A DNA stretch of 64,000 nucleotides. Origin: Erwinia sp039023475 (GTDB lineage: Bacteria; Pseudomonadota; Gammaproteobacteria; Enterobacterales; Enterobacteriaceae). This document shows, one piece after another, positions 17,232 to 26,192 of the stretch. Within the stretch, counting starts at the first letter, position 1. The number at the start of each line of letters is the position of its first letter. The stretch covers positions 62,001 through 126,000 of the forward strand of contig NZ_JBCHVB010000003.1 in the NCBI RefSeq assembly GCF_039023475.1, given 5' to 3'. The notes beneath the pieces were generated by a model that did no database searches, had not been told where the DNA came from, and saw nothing but the letters and a program-made list of their open reading frames with translations. The position numbers were made by a program, and so were the translations under genes.

Positions 17232-18512
17232 ATGCAATCGAACGCGTACTGGTTTGGCTTGCCCAAACACCTGATCTGGGGATTTGTCGCTATCGCTATT
17301 TTTATGGCGGGTGACGGCTTCGAAATGGCCTTTCTGTCACGCCATATCACCGATATGGGCTTCACTCCTTCCCAGTCAGCAGTGGTATTTACCTGCTACG
17401 GTCTGGCCGCCGCGCTGGCGGCCTGGGCTTCGGGCGTGGTGGCGGAGCTGATTACGCCACAGCGCGCGATGACGATCGGCTTTGTACTGTGGATAATCAT
17501 GCATGCGCTGTTTATGAGTATGGGCCTTGGCATGCGCAACTATCCGCTGATGGTGCTGTTTTACGGCATACGCGGCCTGGCCTATCCGCTGTTTATTTAC
17601 TCTTTCATGCTGCTGCTGGTACAGGTGCTGCCGCGTGAACGGCTGGCGGCAGCGACAGGCTGGTTCTGGGCGATGTATTCGGTCGGGATCGGCGTGGTGG
17701 GCAGCTATTTGCCGAGCCTGATTATTCCCTCCATCGGCGAAACCGGCACCTTATGGCTGGCGATTGCCTGGGTAGCCTGCGGCGGCGTCCTGGCCTTTTT
17801 CAGCCTGCGCAAAGTGCCGGTCGACCGGTCGCGCGTCAATTTGCCGCTGCGTGACAAAATGAGCGAAATGTCGCGGGCAGTGACCATCCTGTTCACCAAT
17901 CAGCACGTGTTTTACGCCTGCCTGATCCGCATCATTAACACGCTGTCGCTGTTCGGCTTTGCTATCATCATGCCGCTGCTGTTTGTGGATCGGCTGGGCT
18001 TCACCATTTCTGAATGGCTACAGATATGGGCAGTGTTCTTTTTCGTCACCATTTTCACCAATATCTTCTGGGGCATTATGGGTGAGCGTATCGGCTGGAT
18101 CCGTCAGGTGCGCTGGTTCGGCTGTCTCGGTATGGCGATCTCCAGCCTGGCCTTCTACTATCTGCCGCTGTATGCCGGGCACAATTTCTGGGTGGCGCTG
18201 ATCCCGGCGGTAATGCTGGGCATTTTTGTCGCGGCGTTTGTGCCGATGACGGCGGTATTCCCCACTCTGGAACCGCAGCACAAAGGGGCGGCGATCTCGA
18301 TTTATAACCTCTCGGCGGGAATGAGTAACTTTGTCGCGCCCGCCATCGCGTCAGTACTGCTGCCGTTCTTCGATATTGTGGGGGTTGTGTGGGCCTATAC
18401 CGGTCTGTATGTGTTCGCTGGCGTACTGACTTTCATTATTCGCGTACCTCAGCCGAATCACGGCGCGCTGCGCGGATCAGCCCGCGCGGAGCCGGCGGTA
18501 ACCACGCACTAA
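17232..18512 (+). CDS. dalT: MFS transporter, D-arabinitol:proton symporter
   Basis: A 426-residue major facilitator protein with about 12 membrane helices, predicted to take up D-arabinitol with protons across the inner membrane. Visible features are the FMAGDGFEMAFLSRHI first helix, the central loop rich in charge (SLRKVPVDRSRVNLPLRDKM) and repeated glycine-rich helices. GTG at 17229 and ATG at 17232 are possible starts; AGAGGAAG is 6 nt before the ATG. It is the third gene of the dal operon and ends at a terminator shared with convergent yfcH. Substrate is assigned from neighbours and resemblance to Klebsiella DalT. Confidence 0.84.
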   Translation: MQSNAYWFGLPKHLIWGFVAIAIFMAGDGFEMAFLSRHITDMGFTPSQSAVVFTCYGLAAALAAWASGVVAELITPQRAMTIGFVLWIIMHALFMSMGLGMRNYPLMVLFYGIRGLAYPLFIYSFMLLLVQVLPRERLAAATGWFWAMYSVGIGVVGSYLPSLIIPSIGETGTLWLAIAWVACGGVLAFFSLRKVPVDRSRVNLPLRDKMSEMSRAVTILFTNQHVFYACLIRIINTLSLFGFAIIMPLLFVDRLGFTISEWLQIWAVFFFVTIFTNIFWGIMGERIGWIRQVRWFGCLGMAISSLAFYYLPLYAGHNFWVALIPAVMLGIFVAAFVPMTAVFPTLEPQHKGAAISIYNLSAGMSNFVAPAIASVLLPFFDIVGVVWAYTGLYVFAGVLTFIIRVPQPNHGALRGSARAEPAVTTH

Positions 18513-18540
18513 AAAGCATGGGGAGCTTAACGCTCCCCGC
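18511..18540. terminator. Bidirectional terminator between dalT and yfcH
   Basis: Stem GGGGAGC (18520-18526) and GCTCCCC (18532-18538) with a 5-nt loop. Read on the minus strand the stem is followed by ATGCTTTTTAG, so it is strongest for yfcH; on the plus strand it ends dalT. Confidence 0.72.
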
Positions 18541-18547
18541 TGCTTTG

Positions 18548-19447
18548 CTAAGGTTTGACCACATCCTGAAGCGCTTCCTGGAGATCGTACCAGCGGAAGC
18601 CGAACCCAGAAGCCTCCAGCCGCTTCGGCAGCACATGCTGCCCGCCCAGCACCAGCACCGCAGATTCGCCCATTATCAGCTTGATGGCGCTGGCAGGCGT
18701 ACGCATAAAGGCCGGACGGTGCATGACGTGGCCGAGAAGGGCGGCGAACTGTTCGTTGCGTACGGCATAGGGTGCCACCATATTAAACGGGCCGCGCAGG
18801 GTATTATTGTCCAGCAGCCAGAGGATCGCATTCACCATGTCATCGAGATGGATCCAGGGCATGTACTGTTTGCCGCTGCCGATAGGGCCGCCGATGCCGA
18901 GCTTAAAGGGCAGCTTCATTTTGCTCAGCGCGCCGCCCGATTTTGCCAGCACCACGCCGGTCCGCAGCAGGCAAACACGGGTGCGTTCGCTTTCAGCGGC
19001 CGCCGCCAGCGCTTCCCAGTGCGCGCAGAGATGATGCGTGAACTCATCGTGCCCCGGATCTTCTTCCGTCAGAACCAGCTCCCCCGTGTCGCCATAGTAG
19101 CCCGTCGCTGAACCGGAAATAAATACCGAAGGTGGCGTACTGCTGGCGTGGATAAGCGTGGTGATGCGTTCAGTGATCTGCCAGCGGCTTTCGCAAAGCA
19201 GGCGCTTCTGCTGCTCGTTCCAGCGCTTGTCAGCAATAGGCTCTCCCGCCAGGTTGATCACGGCATCAATCCCGTTCAGATCGCGCTGCTGATCCAGCCC
19301 TGACCAGAGCGACACGCTTTCATCCAGCTTGCTGCGGGCTTCGGCCACATCGCGGGTGACAACGCTAACGCTGTCGCCGCGCTGTAACAGTCGTGGGATA
19401 AGATGGCTGCCAATCAGGCCGGTGCCGCCTGTCAGTAAAATGTGCAT
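18548..19447 (-). CDS. yfcH: Epimerase-like SDR protein YfcH
   Basis: A 299-residue NAD(P)-binding protein of the atypical SDR39U1 family (DUF1731 at the C-terminus), with unproven biochemical role; some relatives are linked to cell-division effects. It starts MHILLTGGTGLIGSHL with the GGTGLIG dinucleotide motif; INLAGEPIADKRW and SGSATGYYGDTGE are family signatures. The upstream in-frame residues are ignored because AAGGAT lies 7 nt before the ATG at 19447, and E. coli YfcH starts there. In E. coli yfcH adjoins hisP and folX; here the dal operon separates it from hisP and folX is absent. Confidence 0.9.
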   Translation of the reverse strand: MHILLTGGTGLIGSHLIPRLLQRGDSVSVVTRDVAEARSKLDESVSLWSGLDQQRDLNGIDAVINLAGEPIADKRWNEQQKRLLCESRWQITERITTLIHASSTPPSVFISGSATGYYGDTGELVLTEEDPGHDEFTHHLCAHWEALAAAAESERTRVCLLRTGVVLAKSGGALSKMKLPFKLGIGGPIGSGKQYMPWIHLDDMVNAILWLLDNNTLRGPFNMVAPYAVRNEQFAALLGHVMHRPAFMRTPASAIKLIMGESAVLVLGGQHVLPKRLEASGFGFRWYDLQEALQDVVKP

Positions 19448-19643
19448 AGCGAATATCCTTGAGAAGTAAAAAACCAACAGCCTCTGTTCAGCTTAGGTGA
19501 TAAAAAAGGGTCACGCTGTGATGCCATTCTCTCTCTTCATCCCCCTTAATCTGACAACGCATGACTTTCCCGATTACCGCCATTGCCTTCCGGCCTGAAA
19601 ATGGGTAAATAAGATGCAGATGCTGTATCGCGAGGAGCTGAGG

Positions 19644-20297
19644 ATGAATTACCCGAATATCACGCTTTGGTCAGATGCCTGTTTTTACAGTCCGTATGTG
19701 ATGTCAGTATTTGTCGCGCTCAGTGAGAAAGGCGTTCCCTTCTTGCTACAGCCTGTCGATCTGGCCCGTCATGAACAGCTTGGCGCCGGCTATGGCGAAA
19801 TCTCCCTGACCCAGCGGGTTCCGACCCTGCAAATTGATGATTTTTTCCTTTCCGAATCTTCAGCGATTACAGAATATCTTGAAGAGCGCTTTCCCGCGCC
19901 GGCGTTTGAGCGCCTTTACCCGCTGAAAGTGGAGAAACGGGCCAGATCCCGGGAAATTCAGGCCTGGCTGCGGAGTGATTTGATGGCGCTGCGCCAGGAG
20001 CGGCCAACGGAAGTGCTGTTTGCTGGCGCAACCTTTCCGCCGCTGAGCGAAGCCGCGCAGCGTGCCGCAGACAAGCTGATTGCGGGCGTGGAACGGCTTT
20101 TGCCGGCAGGACAACAGAACCTCTTCGGCGAATGGTCCGTTGCTGATACGGATCTGGCGGTGATGCTTAACCGGCTGGTGCTGCATGGCGATCCCGTTCC
20201 TGAACGGGCGGCTGGCTATGCCCATTTTCAGTGGCAGCGCGCGTCGGTTCAGCTATGGCTGTCAGAATCGTCACATGCCCTGAACGGATCACACTGA
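19644..20297 (+). CDS. yfcF: Glutathione S-transferase family protein YfcF
   Basis: A 217-residue GST-fold protein very similar to E. coli YfcF, which has glutathione-dependent peroxidase/transferase activity and helps in oxidative stress. The N-terminal thioredoxin-like domain runs to about residue 80, with RVPTLQIDDFFLSESSAI (cis-Pro and the Ser of the GSH site), and the helical C-terminal domain carries NLFGEWSVADTDLAVML. The ATG at 19644 follows GAGG; an upstream ATG at 19614 would add ten unconserved residues. Confidence 0.92.
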   Translation: MNYPNITLWSDACFYSPYVMSVFVALSEKGVPFLLQPVDLARHEQLGAGYGEISLTQRVPTLQIDDFFLSESSAITEYLEERFPAPAFERLYPLKVEKRARSREIQAWLRSDLMALRQERPTEVLFAGATFPPLSEAAQRAADKLIAGVERLLPAGQQNLFGEWSVADTDLAVMLNRLVLHGDPVPERAAGYAHFQWQRASVQLWLSESSHALNGSH

Positions 20298-20384
20298 GAG
20301 ATTATTATTATCGGCCGGCCCGTGGCACACTGTGCGGGCATCAACAGACAAGCGCTTACGCGCCAATACTAATAAGGGTTACGG

Positions 20385-20924
20385 ATGGTGGAGCAAGATC
20401 GCGGCACGGAGTGGGTGGATATCGTTAATGAAGATAACGAGGTCATCGCACAGTCCAGTCGCGCGCAAATGCGGGCAGAGTGTTTGCGTCATCGCGCAAC
20501 TTATATCGTGGTACATGACGGTATGGGAAAAATTCTGGTTCAGCGCCGCACCGGCACGAAAGACTTTATGCCGGGTATGCTGGATGCGACCGCCGGTGGC
20601 GTCGTGCAGAGCGGAGAGGAGATGCTGGAGTCAGCGCGGCGTGAAGCGGAAGAGGAACTTGGCATTGCCGCCGTTCCTTTTGCCGAACATGGGCTGTTCT
20701 ACTTTGAGGATCGTCACTGCCGGGTCTGGGGCGGCCTGTTCAGCTGCGTGTCGCACGGACCCTTCGCCATGCAGGAAGAGGAAGTAGACGAAATATTCTG
20801 GCTTACGCCGGAAGAGATCACCGCACGCTGTGATGAGTTCACCGACGACTCGCTGAAGGCACTGTCGCTCTGGCTGAGCCGTAACAGCGAACAGGGACGT
20901 TCAGCCGTTGCCGCACAAGCCTAG
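20385..20924 (+). CDS. yfcD: NUDIX hydrolase YfcD
   Basis: A 179-residue NUDIX protein of the IPP isomerase-like branch; its physiological substrate is not known. The Nudix box is complete: GGVVQSGEEMLESARREAEEELGI, with G, E and REAEEEL residues in register (positions split across about residues 69-92). FYFEDRHCRVWGGLFSC and the TPEEITARCDEFTDDSLKAL tail match E. coli YfcD. The E. coli neighbours yfcE and yfcC are not in this window. Confidence 0.92.
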   Translation: MVEQDRGTEWVDIVNEDNEVIAQSSRAQMRAECLRHRATYIVVHDGMGKILVQRRTGTKDFMPGMLDATAGGVVQSGEEMLESARREAEEELGIAAVPFAEHGLFYFEDRHCRVWGGLFSCVSHGPFAMQEEEVDEIFWLTPEEITARCDEFTDDSLKALSLWLSRNSEQGRSAVAAQA

Positions 20925-20936
20925 CGCTGCGTTTAC

Positions 20937-21020
20937 GCTTTAAGCAGGCGGGCCAGCAGGGCGCGTCCGGCTTCAATAGCGGTCTGGAGTATGGGCGTTA
21001 GCAGCGGCTGACATAGCTAA
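20937..21020 (-). pseudogene. Possible gene remnant (C-terminal fragment)
   Basis: On the minus strand a short frame reads LCQPLLTPILQTAIEAGRAL and continues LARLLKA to a TAA stop at 20937-20939; an in-frame TAG closes it upstream. The pattern resembles the C-terminal helix of a LacI-type regulator or similar protein, but it has no start codon or RBS. It may be debris of a lost gene; chance cannot be excluded. Confidence 0.25.
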
Positions 21021-21079
21021 CTGGGGCCACCGTTGCGCCCGCCTGCCACACTCAGACGCAGACGCTCCACATAAAAAAA

Positions 21080-21103
21080 CGCCCCCACCATCAGGTGGGG
21101 GCG
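21080..21103. terminator. Strong bidirectional terminator
   Basis: Perfect 10-bp stem CGCCCCCACC/GGTGGGGGCG with an ATCA loop. On the minus strand it is followed by seven Ts, so it ends the membrane protein gene at 21136; on the plus strand GTTTGTG follows, giving weaker termination for yfcD. Confidence 0.88.
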
Positions 21104-21135
21104 TTTGTGATTCAAGCGTGGGTTTGCGCAGTTAA

Positions 21136-22140
21136 TTAGCGCGTCTCATGACGAACGTTAACCTGAGCAGGCTGCGTTTTACGGCCCATTTTACCCATAA
21201 AGCCTGCAATGACTGCCTCAACTAACAGGACAATCAGGGCATACCAGCTGGCTTTAGCCGTTGCAGCGGCAGCGGCATCAGCAGCTTCACGTGCTTTCTG
21301 CTCAGCCTGCTCCTTCACTTCCTGATACTTCTGATAAGCCTGCTGGTAGCTTTGCTGCGTCTGGGCAACAATCTGATCGACTTCCTGATCGCTTTTACCG
21401 GTTCGTGCTTTGATAATATTCTTCAGCGCTTCAAGGTCAGCGGCCTGAAGGGTGGATTCATTACGCTGAATAACCCCTTTAAACCAGTTGGCTAAATCAG
21501 TGTCAGCCGATTGCTGATCCATGGCGGTATTTTCTGCCTGGTTCTCAGCAACATTGCTTTCCTGATTTATATCCTGTTGCAGGTTCTCCGGCTGGAGTTC
21601 CGGTTTACCCGTCTGGCGCAGCGTTGTCTCCAGCTCCTGCTGAAGATTGCCGAGGTCGATATTATTTTCCTGAAGTTTCTCTTTTGCAGCCTGAGTCACG
21701 GAAGGAGCCATCGCGGAAATACCGTTACCCAGCAAGTTAAAGCCGGAACCGATCACATTCGCCGTACCGCTGACCGCAGCGCTAAGCATGCTGAAGGCAA
21801 GCCAGACGCAAATCAGCGTATTGACTGCCCACATCAGCAGGCCGTGCAGCGCACCTTCACGCTGAGCCAGCCGACCGGTAACAAAAGCACCGACTGCGAC
21901 AGAAACTAACATACTTAAGCCGGTCCAGATGGTGGCGCCGGTGCCCATGCCATCCAGCGGATTTTGCTCTTTCAGCGGATCGATAGCCGTCGCGCCTATC
22001 GCGGTGCCGAGAATCGATAACAGAAGATAAATAACGGTAGAAATGATGACGCCGGCAAAGACGGCGCTCCATGAAATACGCTTAAGCGGCGTGCCGCCAT
22101 TAATATCACTGTAAACCGGATGAATTTGATTGTCGCTCAT
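21136..22140 (-). CDS. Multi-pass membrane protein with Gln/Glu-rich helical domain, function unknown
   Basis: A 334-residue protein I cannot assign to a named family. Three hydrophobic segments fill the N-terminal third (around residues 22-45, 70-93 and 100-130). A long polar segment of about 150 residues follows, rich in Gln, Glu and Asn with predicted coiled-coil character (QQSYQQAYQKYQEVKEQAEQ), and a last membrane helix (WYALIVLLVEAVIAGFMG) with a basic tail. Two ATGs are close; AAGGGAG is 8 nt before MSDNQIH (22140) but only 2 nt before 22146, so 22140 is preferred. It lies downstream of pta in the same direction with its own terminator. No E. coli counterpart is known at this locus, so it may be lineage-specific. 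Confidence 0.75.
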   Translation of the reverse strand: MSDNQIHPVYSDINGGTPLKRISWSAVFAGVIISTVIYLLLSILGTAIGATAIDPLKEQNPLDGMGTGATIWTGLSMLVSVAVGAFVTGRLAQREGALHGLLMWAVNTLICVWLAFSMLSAAVSGTANVIGSGFNLLGNGISAMAPSVTQAAKEKLQENNIDLGNLQQELETTLRQTGKPELQPENLQQDINQESNVAENQAENTAMDQQSADTDLANWFKGVIQRNESTLQAADLEALKNIIKARTGKSDQEVDQIVAQTQQSYQQAYQKYQEVKEQAEQKAREAADAAAAATAKASWYALIVLLVEAVIAGFMGKMGRKTQPAQVNVRHETR

Positions 22141-22395
22141 CGCCATGACTCCCTTGATCAGATAGTTATTTACATCATTATTAAATCTTTGATTACTACG
22201 CCCTGCTGATAATAAGACTAGACATGGACTGTTAATTCTACCAGGAAATAAACACCATCCTTTACTTGTACTTAAAAAACATGAAGTTAATTGATATACA
22301 GAAGGCGTAATTTAGCGGGGAGCGATGTTTTGAAAATAAACAAAGGCAGGGGTTTTATTGTGCTAGCGAATGGAAGGATATATTTAAAATAAAAA

Positions 22396-22419
22396 GCGGA
22401 CCCTGGGGTCCGCTTTTTT
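22396..22419. terminator. pta terminator
   Basis: Perfect 8-bp stem GCGGACCC/GGGTCCGC with a tight TG centre, flanked by AAAAA on the left and TTTTTT on the right, so it can act on both strands. It closes the ackA-pta operon on the minus strand. Confidence 0.82.
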
Positions 22420-22436
22420 GCGCTTAACGATGACGC

Positions 22437-24581
22437 TTACGCATCAGCCTGTTTGGACTGAATAGCGGTCAGGGCGATGGTGTAGACGATATCGTCAACC
22501 AGTGCGCCGCGTGACAGATCGTTAACCGGCTTACGCATACCCTGTAGCATCGGTCCGATAGAGATCAGATCGGCAGAGCGCTGTACCGCTTTATAGGTGG
22601 TGTTACCGGTGTTCAGGTCGGGGAAAATGAACACGGTGGCACGACCGGCAACCGGTGAGTCCGGTGCCTTGGATTTGGCGACGTCGGCCATGATGGCGGC
22701 ATCGTACTGCAGCGGGCCGTCGATAACCAGGTCGGGTCGTTTTTCCTTGGCGATGCGCGTCGCTTCACGCACTTTTTCCACGTCGCTGCCGGCGCCGGAG
22801 TTGCCGGTCGAGTAGGAGATCATCGCTACGCGCGGCTCAATACCGAAGGCCGTTGCGGAATCGGCGGATTGAATAGCGATTTCGGCCAGCTGTTCCGGGT
22901 TTGGATCCGGATTGATTGCGCAGTCGCCGTAGACCAGTACCTGCTCAGGCAGCAGCATAAAGAAGATGGAAGAGACCAGCGAACTGTTTGGTGCGGTCTT
23001 GATCAGCTGTAGCGGAGGACGAATAGTGTTCGCCGTGGTATGCACGGCACCGGAAACCAGCCCGTCCACTTCACTGCGCTCCAGCATCATGGTGCCGAGC
23101 ATCACATTGTCTTCCAGCTGCTCGCGGGCAACCACTTCGGTCATTCCCTTGCTCTTACGCAGCTCCACCAGGCGGGCGACGTAGTTTTCGCGCACCACTT
23201 CCGGATCCACAATCTCAATACCGGCACCCAGCTCCACGCCCTGTACTGCCGCGACGCGCTGAATTTCTTCAGGGTTGCCCAGTAAAATACAGGTAGCGAT
23301 GCCGCGTTCGGCACAGATCGCGGCGGCTTTCACCGTACGCGGTTCGTCGCCTTCAGGCAGCACAATACGTTTGCCGGCCTGGCGGGCCAGCTCGGTCAGC
23401 TGGTAGCGGAAGGCAGGTGGAGAGAGACGACGGCTGCGTTCTGACGCGGCGGTAAGCGATTCCACCCAGTCGGAGTCGATATGGCTGGCCACATACTCCT
23501 GCACGCGCTCAACGCGCTGCGTATCGTCGCTGGGCACTTCCAGGTTGAAGCTTTGCAGGCTGAGCGAGGTCTGCCAGGTGTTGGTTTTCACCATAAATAC
23601 CGGCAGGCCGGTGGCGAATGCGCGTTCGCACAGCTTGCGGATCGGCGCATCAATCTGATAGCCGCCGGTCAGCAGGATGGCACCGATTTCCACGCCGTTC
23701 ATGGCGGCAAGGCAGGCGGCAACCAGCACATCAGGACGGTCCGCGGAGGTGACGAGCAGCGAGCCTGGACGGAAGTGCTCCAGCATATGCGGCAGACTGC
23801 GTGCGCAGAAGGTGACCGATTTCACGCGGCGCGTGGCGATGTCGCCTTCGTTGATCACTTCCGCGTTAAGATGGCGGCACATATCAATGGCGCGCGTGGC
23901 GATCAGCTCAAAGCTCCAGGGAACGCAGCCAAGCACCGGCAGCGGGCTGTTGGCAAACAGCTGCTTCGGATCGATGTTAGCGACGCTCGCCTTGTTGGAG
24001 TCATCGAAGATTTCGGAGAGATCGGGACGGGTACGTCCCTGTTCATCAACCGGCGCGTTCAGCTTGTTAATGATGACGCCGGTAATATTTTTATTCTTGC
24101 TGCCGCCAAAGCTGCTCTGGGTAACTTCAATACGCTCTTTCAGCTGTGCAGGCGAGTCGTTGCCGAGCGCCGTGACAAACACGATTTCAGCATTTAGCGT
24201 TTTGGCAATTTCATAGTTCAGCGACGAGGCGAACTGATGTTTACGGGTAGGCACCAGGCCTTCAACCAGCACCACCTCCGCGTCTTTGGTATTTTCGTGA
24301 TAGCGCTTGATGATCTCTTCCATCAGCACATCCTGCTGGTTTGACCCCAGCAGCGACTCTACGCGACTCATCGGCAGCGGTTCGGCCGCCGGGATCGAGG
24401 AGTTCTTACGGATGATATTGGTGGTTTGATCGGGAGCATCACCGCCTGCGCGCGGCTGGGCGATAGGCTTGAAAACGCTGAGGCGCACGCCTTTGCGTTC
24501 CATGGCGCGAATGACGCCGAGGCTGATACTGGTGAGACCGACGCTGGTGCCGGTCGGGATTAACATAATGGTACGAGACAC
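22437..24581 (-). CDS. pta: Phosphate acetyltransferase
   Basis: Interconverts acetyl-CoA and acetyl phosphate; with AckA it forms the acetate overflow and assimilation route and sets the acetyl-phosphate pool. The 714-residue enterobacterial long form has an N-terminal P-loop-like DRTGG region (MLIPTGTSVGLTSISLGV), a middle DRTGG domain and the C-terminal PTA_PTB catalytic domain (VLPEGDEPRTVKAAAIC, SYSTGNSGAGSDVEKVREAT). It lies 74 bp downstream of ackA in the same operon. Confidence 0.97.
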   Translation of the reverse strand: MSRTIMLIPTGTSVGLTSISLGVIRAMERKGVRLSVFKPIAQPRAGGDAPDQTTNIIRKNSSIPAAEPLPMSRVESLLGSNQQDVLMEEIIKRYHENTKDAEVVLVEGLVPTRKHQFASSLNYEIAKTLNAEIVFVTALGNDSPAQLKERIEVTQSSFGGSKNKNITGVIINKLNAPVDEQGRTRPDLSEIFDDSNKASVANIDPKQLFANSPLPVLGCVPWSFELIATRAIDMCRHLNAEVINEGDIATRRVKSVTFCARSLPHMLEHFRPGSLLVTSADRPDVLVAACLAAMNGVEIGAILLTGGYQIDAPIRKLCERAFATGLPVFMVKTNTWQTSLSLQSFNLEVPSDDTQRVERVQEYVASHIDSDWVESLTAASERSRRLSPPAFRYQLTELARQAGKRIVLPEGDEPRTVKAAAICAERGIATCILLGNPEEIQRVAAVQGVELGAGIEIVDPEVVRENYVARLVELRKSKGMTEVVAREQLEDNVMLGTMMLERSEVDGLVSGAVHTTANTIRPPLQLIKTAPNSSLVSSIFFMLLPEQVLVYGDCAINPDPNPEQLAEIAIQSADSATAFGIEPRVAMISYSTGNSGAGSDVEKVREATRIAKEKRPDLVIDGPLQYDAAIMADVAKSKAPDSPVAGRATVFIFPDLNTGNTTYKAVQRSADLISIGPMLQGMRKPVNDLSRGALVDDIVYTIALTAIQSKQADA

Positions 24582-24655
24582 GGTTAACCTCGATAAATAG
24601 AATTGCGTGGTGTCAGAAACAACTCCGCCAGCCTGAGCTGACGGAGAAGACTTAC

Positions 24656-25858
24656 TTATGCGGTCAGACGACTTGCGTCCCTGGCGATAACCAACTCTTC
24701 ATTGGTCGGGATAACCACCGCCGGACGGGTGCCTTCCTTATTGATAAAGCCGGATTTGCCGAAGCGGGCGGCCAGATTGCGCTCATGATCCACGTCAAAA
24801 CCGAGCAGGCCCAGTTTTGCCAGCGTCAGTTCACGCACCATCGCCGCATTCTCACCGATGCCGCCGGTGAAAATTACCGCGTCCAGGCGGCCTTCCATCA
24901 GCGCAGTGTAAGAACCGATGTACTTCGCCAGACGGTGACAGAACACGTCCATTGCACGCTTCGCGTCTTCTTTGGTCGCGTAGTTGTCTTCCACGTAGCG
25001 GCAGTCGCTGGTGACGCCGGTCAGTCCCAGCAGGCCCGACTCTTTGGTCAGCATTTTGTTGATCGCGTCAACGCTCATGCCCAGGGTGTCGTGCAGGAAG
25101 AAGATGATAGCCGGATCGATATCGCCGGAGCGGGTGCCCATCACCAGGCCTTCCAGCGGCGTCAGGCCCATTGAGGTATCCACGCACTCGCCGTTGCGGA
25201 TGGCCGAGACGGAACCGCCGTTGCCCAGGTGGCAGGTGATAATATTCAGTTCAGCAAGCGGCTTGTTCAGCATTTTGGCCGCTTCGTGCGTCACATAGTA
25301 GTGGCTGGTGCCGTGCGCGCCGTAGCGGCGAACGCCATGCTCTTTATAGAGCGAGTAGGGCAGTGCGTAGAGATAAGACTCTTCCGGCATGGTCTGATGA
25401 AATGCGGTATCAAAAACGGCCACATTTTTATCGGAAAGGTGCGGGAAGTTTTTCATCGCTTCCTCAATGCCGATCAGATGAGCAGGGTTGTGCAGCGGCG
25501 CAAAAGAGGAAGAATCTTTGATGCCCTGGAGAACGTCGCTATCGATGATGGCGGACTTCGTCAGTTTTTCGCCGCCGTGAACGATGCGGTGGCCGATGGC
25601 TGTAATTTGTGCAGACAGCTCGGGTTTTTGTGCCAGAATAGTTTTAACGATAAAGTTAAGGGCTTCGCTATGCGCTGCGCCAGCACCCAGCGCCGCTTCC
25701 TGTTTACCGCCTTCCATTTTCCACTTAATGCGGGCTTCGGGCAGGTGAAAACATTCGGCTAAACCGGAGAGAAATTCTTCACCGTTTGCCGGATCGATGA
25801 TGGCGAACTTAAGGGAAGAACTGCCGCAGTTCAGAACCAGTACTAACTTACTCGACAT
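24656..25858 (-). CDS. ackA: Acetate kinase
   Basis: Transfers phosphate between acetyl phosphate and ADP, giving ATP and acetate. The 400 residues match E. coli AckA in length and carry LVLNCGSSSLKFAII, the VFDTAFHQTM catalytic loop, THLGNG-type CHLGNGGSVSAI and FTGGIGENAAMVR of the acetokinase family. It is first in the ackA-pta operon, with a 334-bp AT-rich region shared with divergent yfbV. Confidence 0.98.
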   Translation of the reverse strand: MSSKLVLVLNCGSSSLKFAIIDPANGEEFLSGLAECFHLPEARIKWKMEGGKQEAALGAGAAHSEALNFIVKTILAQKPELSAQITAIGHRIVHGGEKLTKSAIIDSDVLQGIKDSSSFAPLHNPAHLIGIEEAMKNFPHLSDKNVAVFDTAFHQTMPEESYLYALPYSLYKEHGVRRYGAHGTSHYYVTHEAAKMLNKPLAELNIITCHLGNGGSVSAIRNGECVDTSMGLTPLEGLVMGTRSGDIDPAIIFFLHDTLGMSVDAINKMLTKESGLLGLTGVTSDCRYVEDNYATKEDAKRAMDVFCHRLAKYIGSYTALMEGRLDAVIFTGGIGENAAMVRELTLAKLGLLGFDVDHERNLAARFGKSGFINKEGTRPAVVIPTNEELVIARDASRLTA

Positions 25859-26192
25859 GGAAGGTCCTATTGATTAAAAAGTGGCGAAAAAAAACTCAAT
25901 CAGACTATCAGCGTAGCGCATGAAAGCTGGTACATTAATGATGAATGTCATGCCAACGGAGAATTTTGTCCGAAAGCAAAAAAAATTTATAAATTTTGCA
26001 TTAAATTTTGAATTTTTTGCTGAGAGAGGCCTCATAAGCACAGGCTCAATAGCAACCTCTTAACAGCCAGACAACAAACGCGCACAGGATAACCAGAGCG
26101 CCGCATAAAGACAAAATATTTTGAATTTTGTCAGGTAAAGTTGTTCGATTATCTTTTTAGTTTAAAAATTATCTCTGAAGTTGAGGTCAGCC
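25859..26192. other. 334-bp ackA-yfbV divergent control region
   Basis: AT-rich DNA with long A/T tracts (about 25975-26020 and 26110-26170) that should contain the ackA and yfbV promoters. No recognised protein-binding site reached a level worth naming, and no small gene was seen. Confidence 0.6.
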
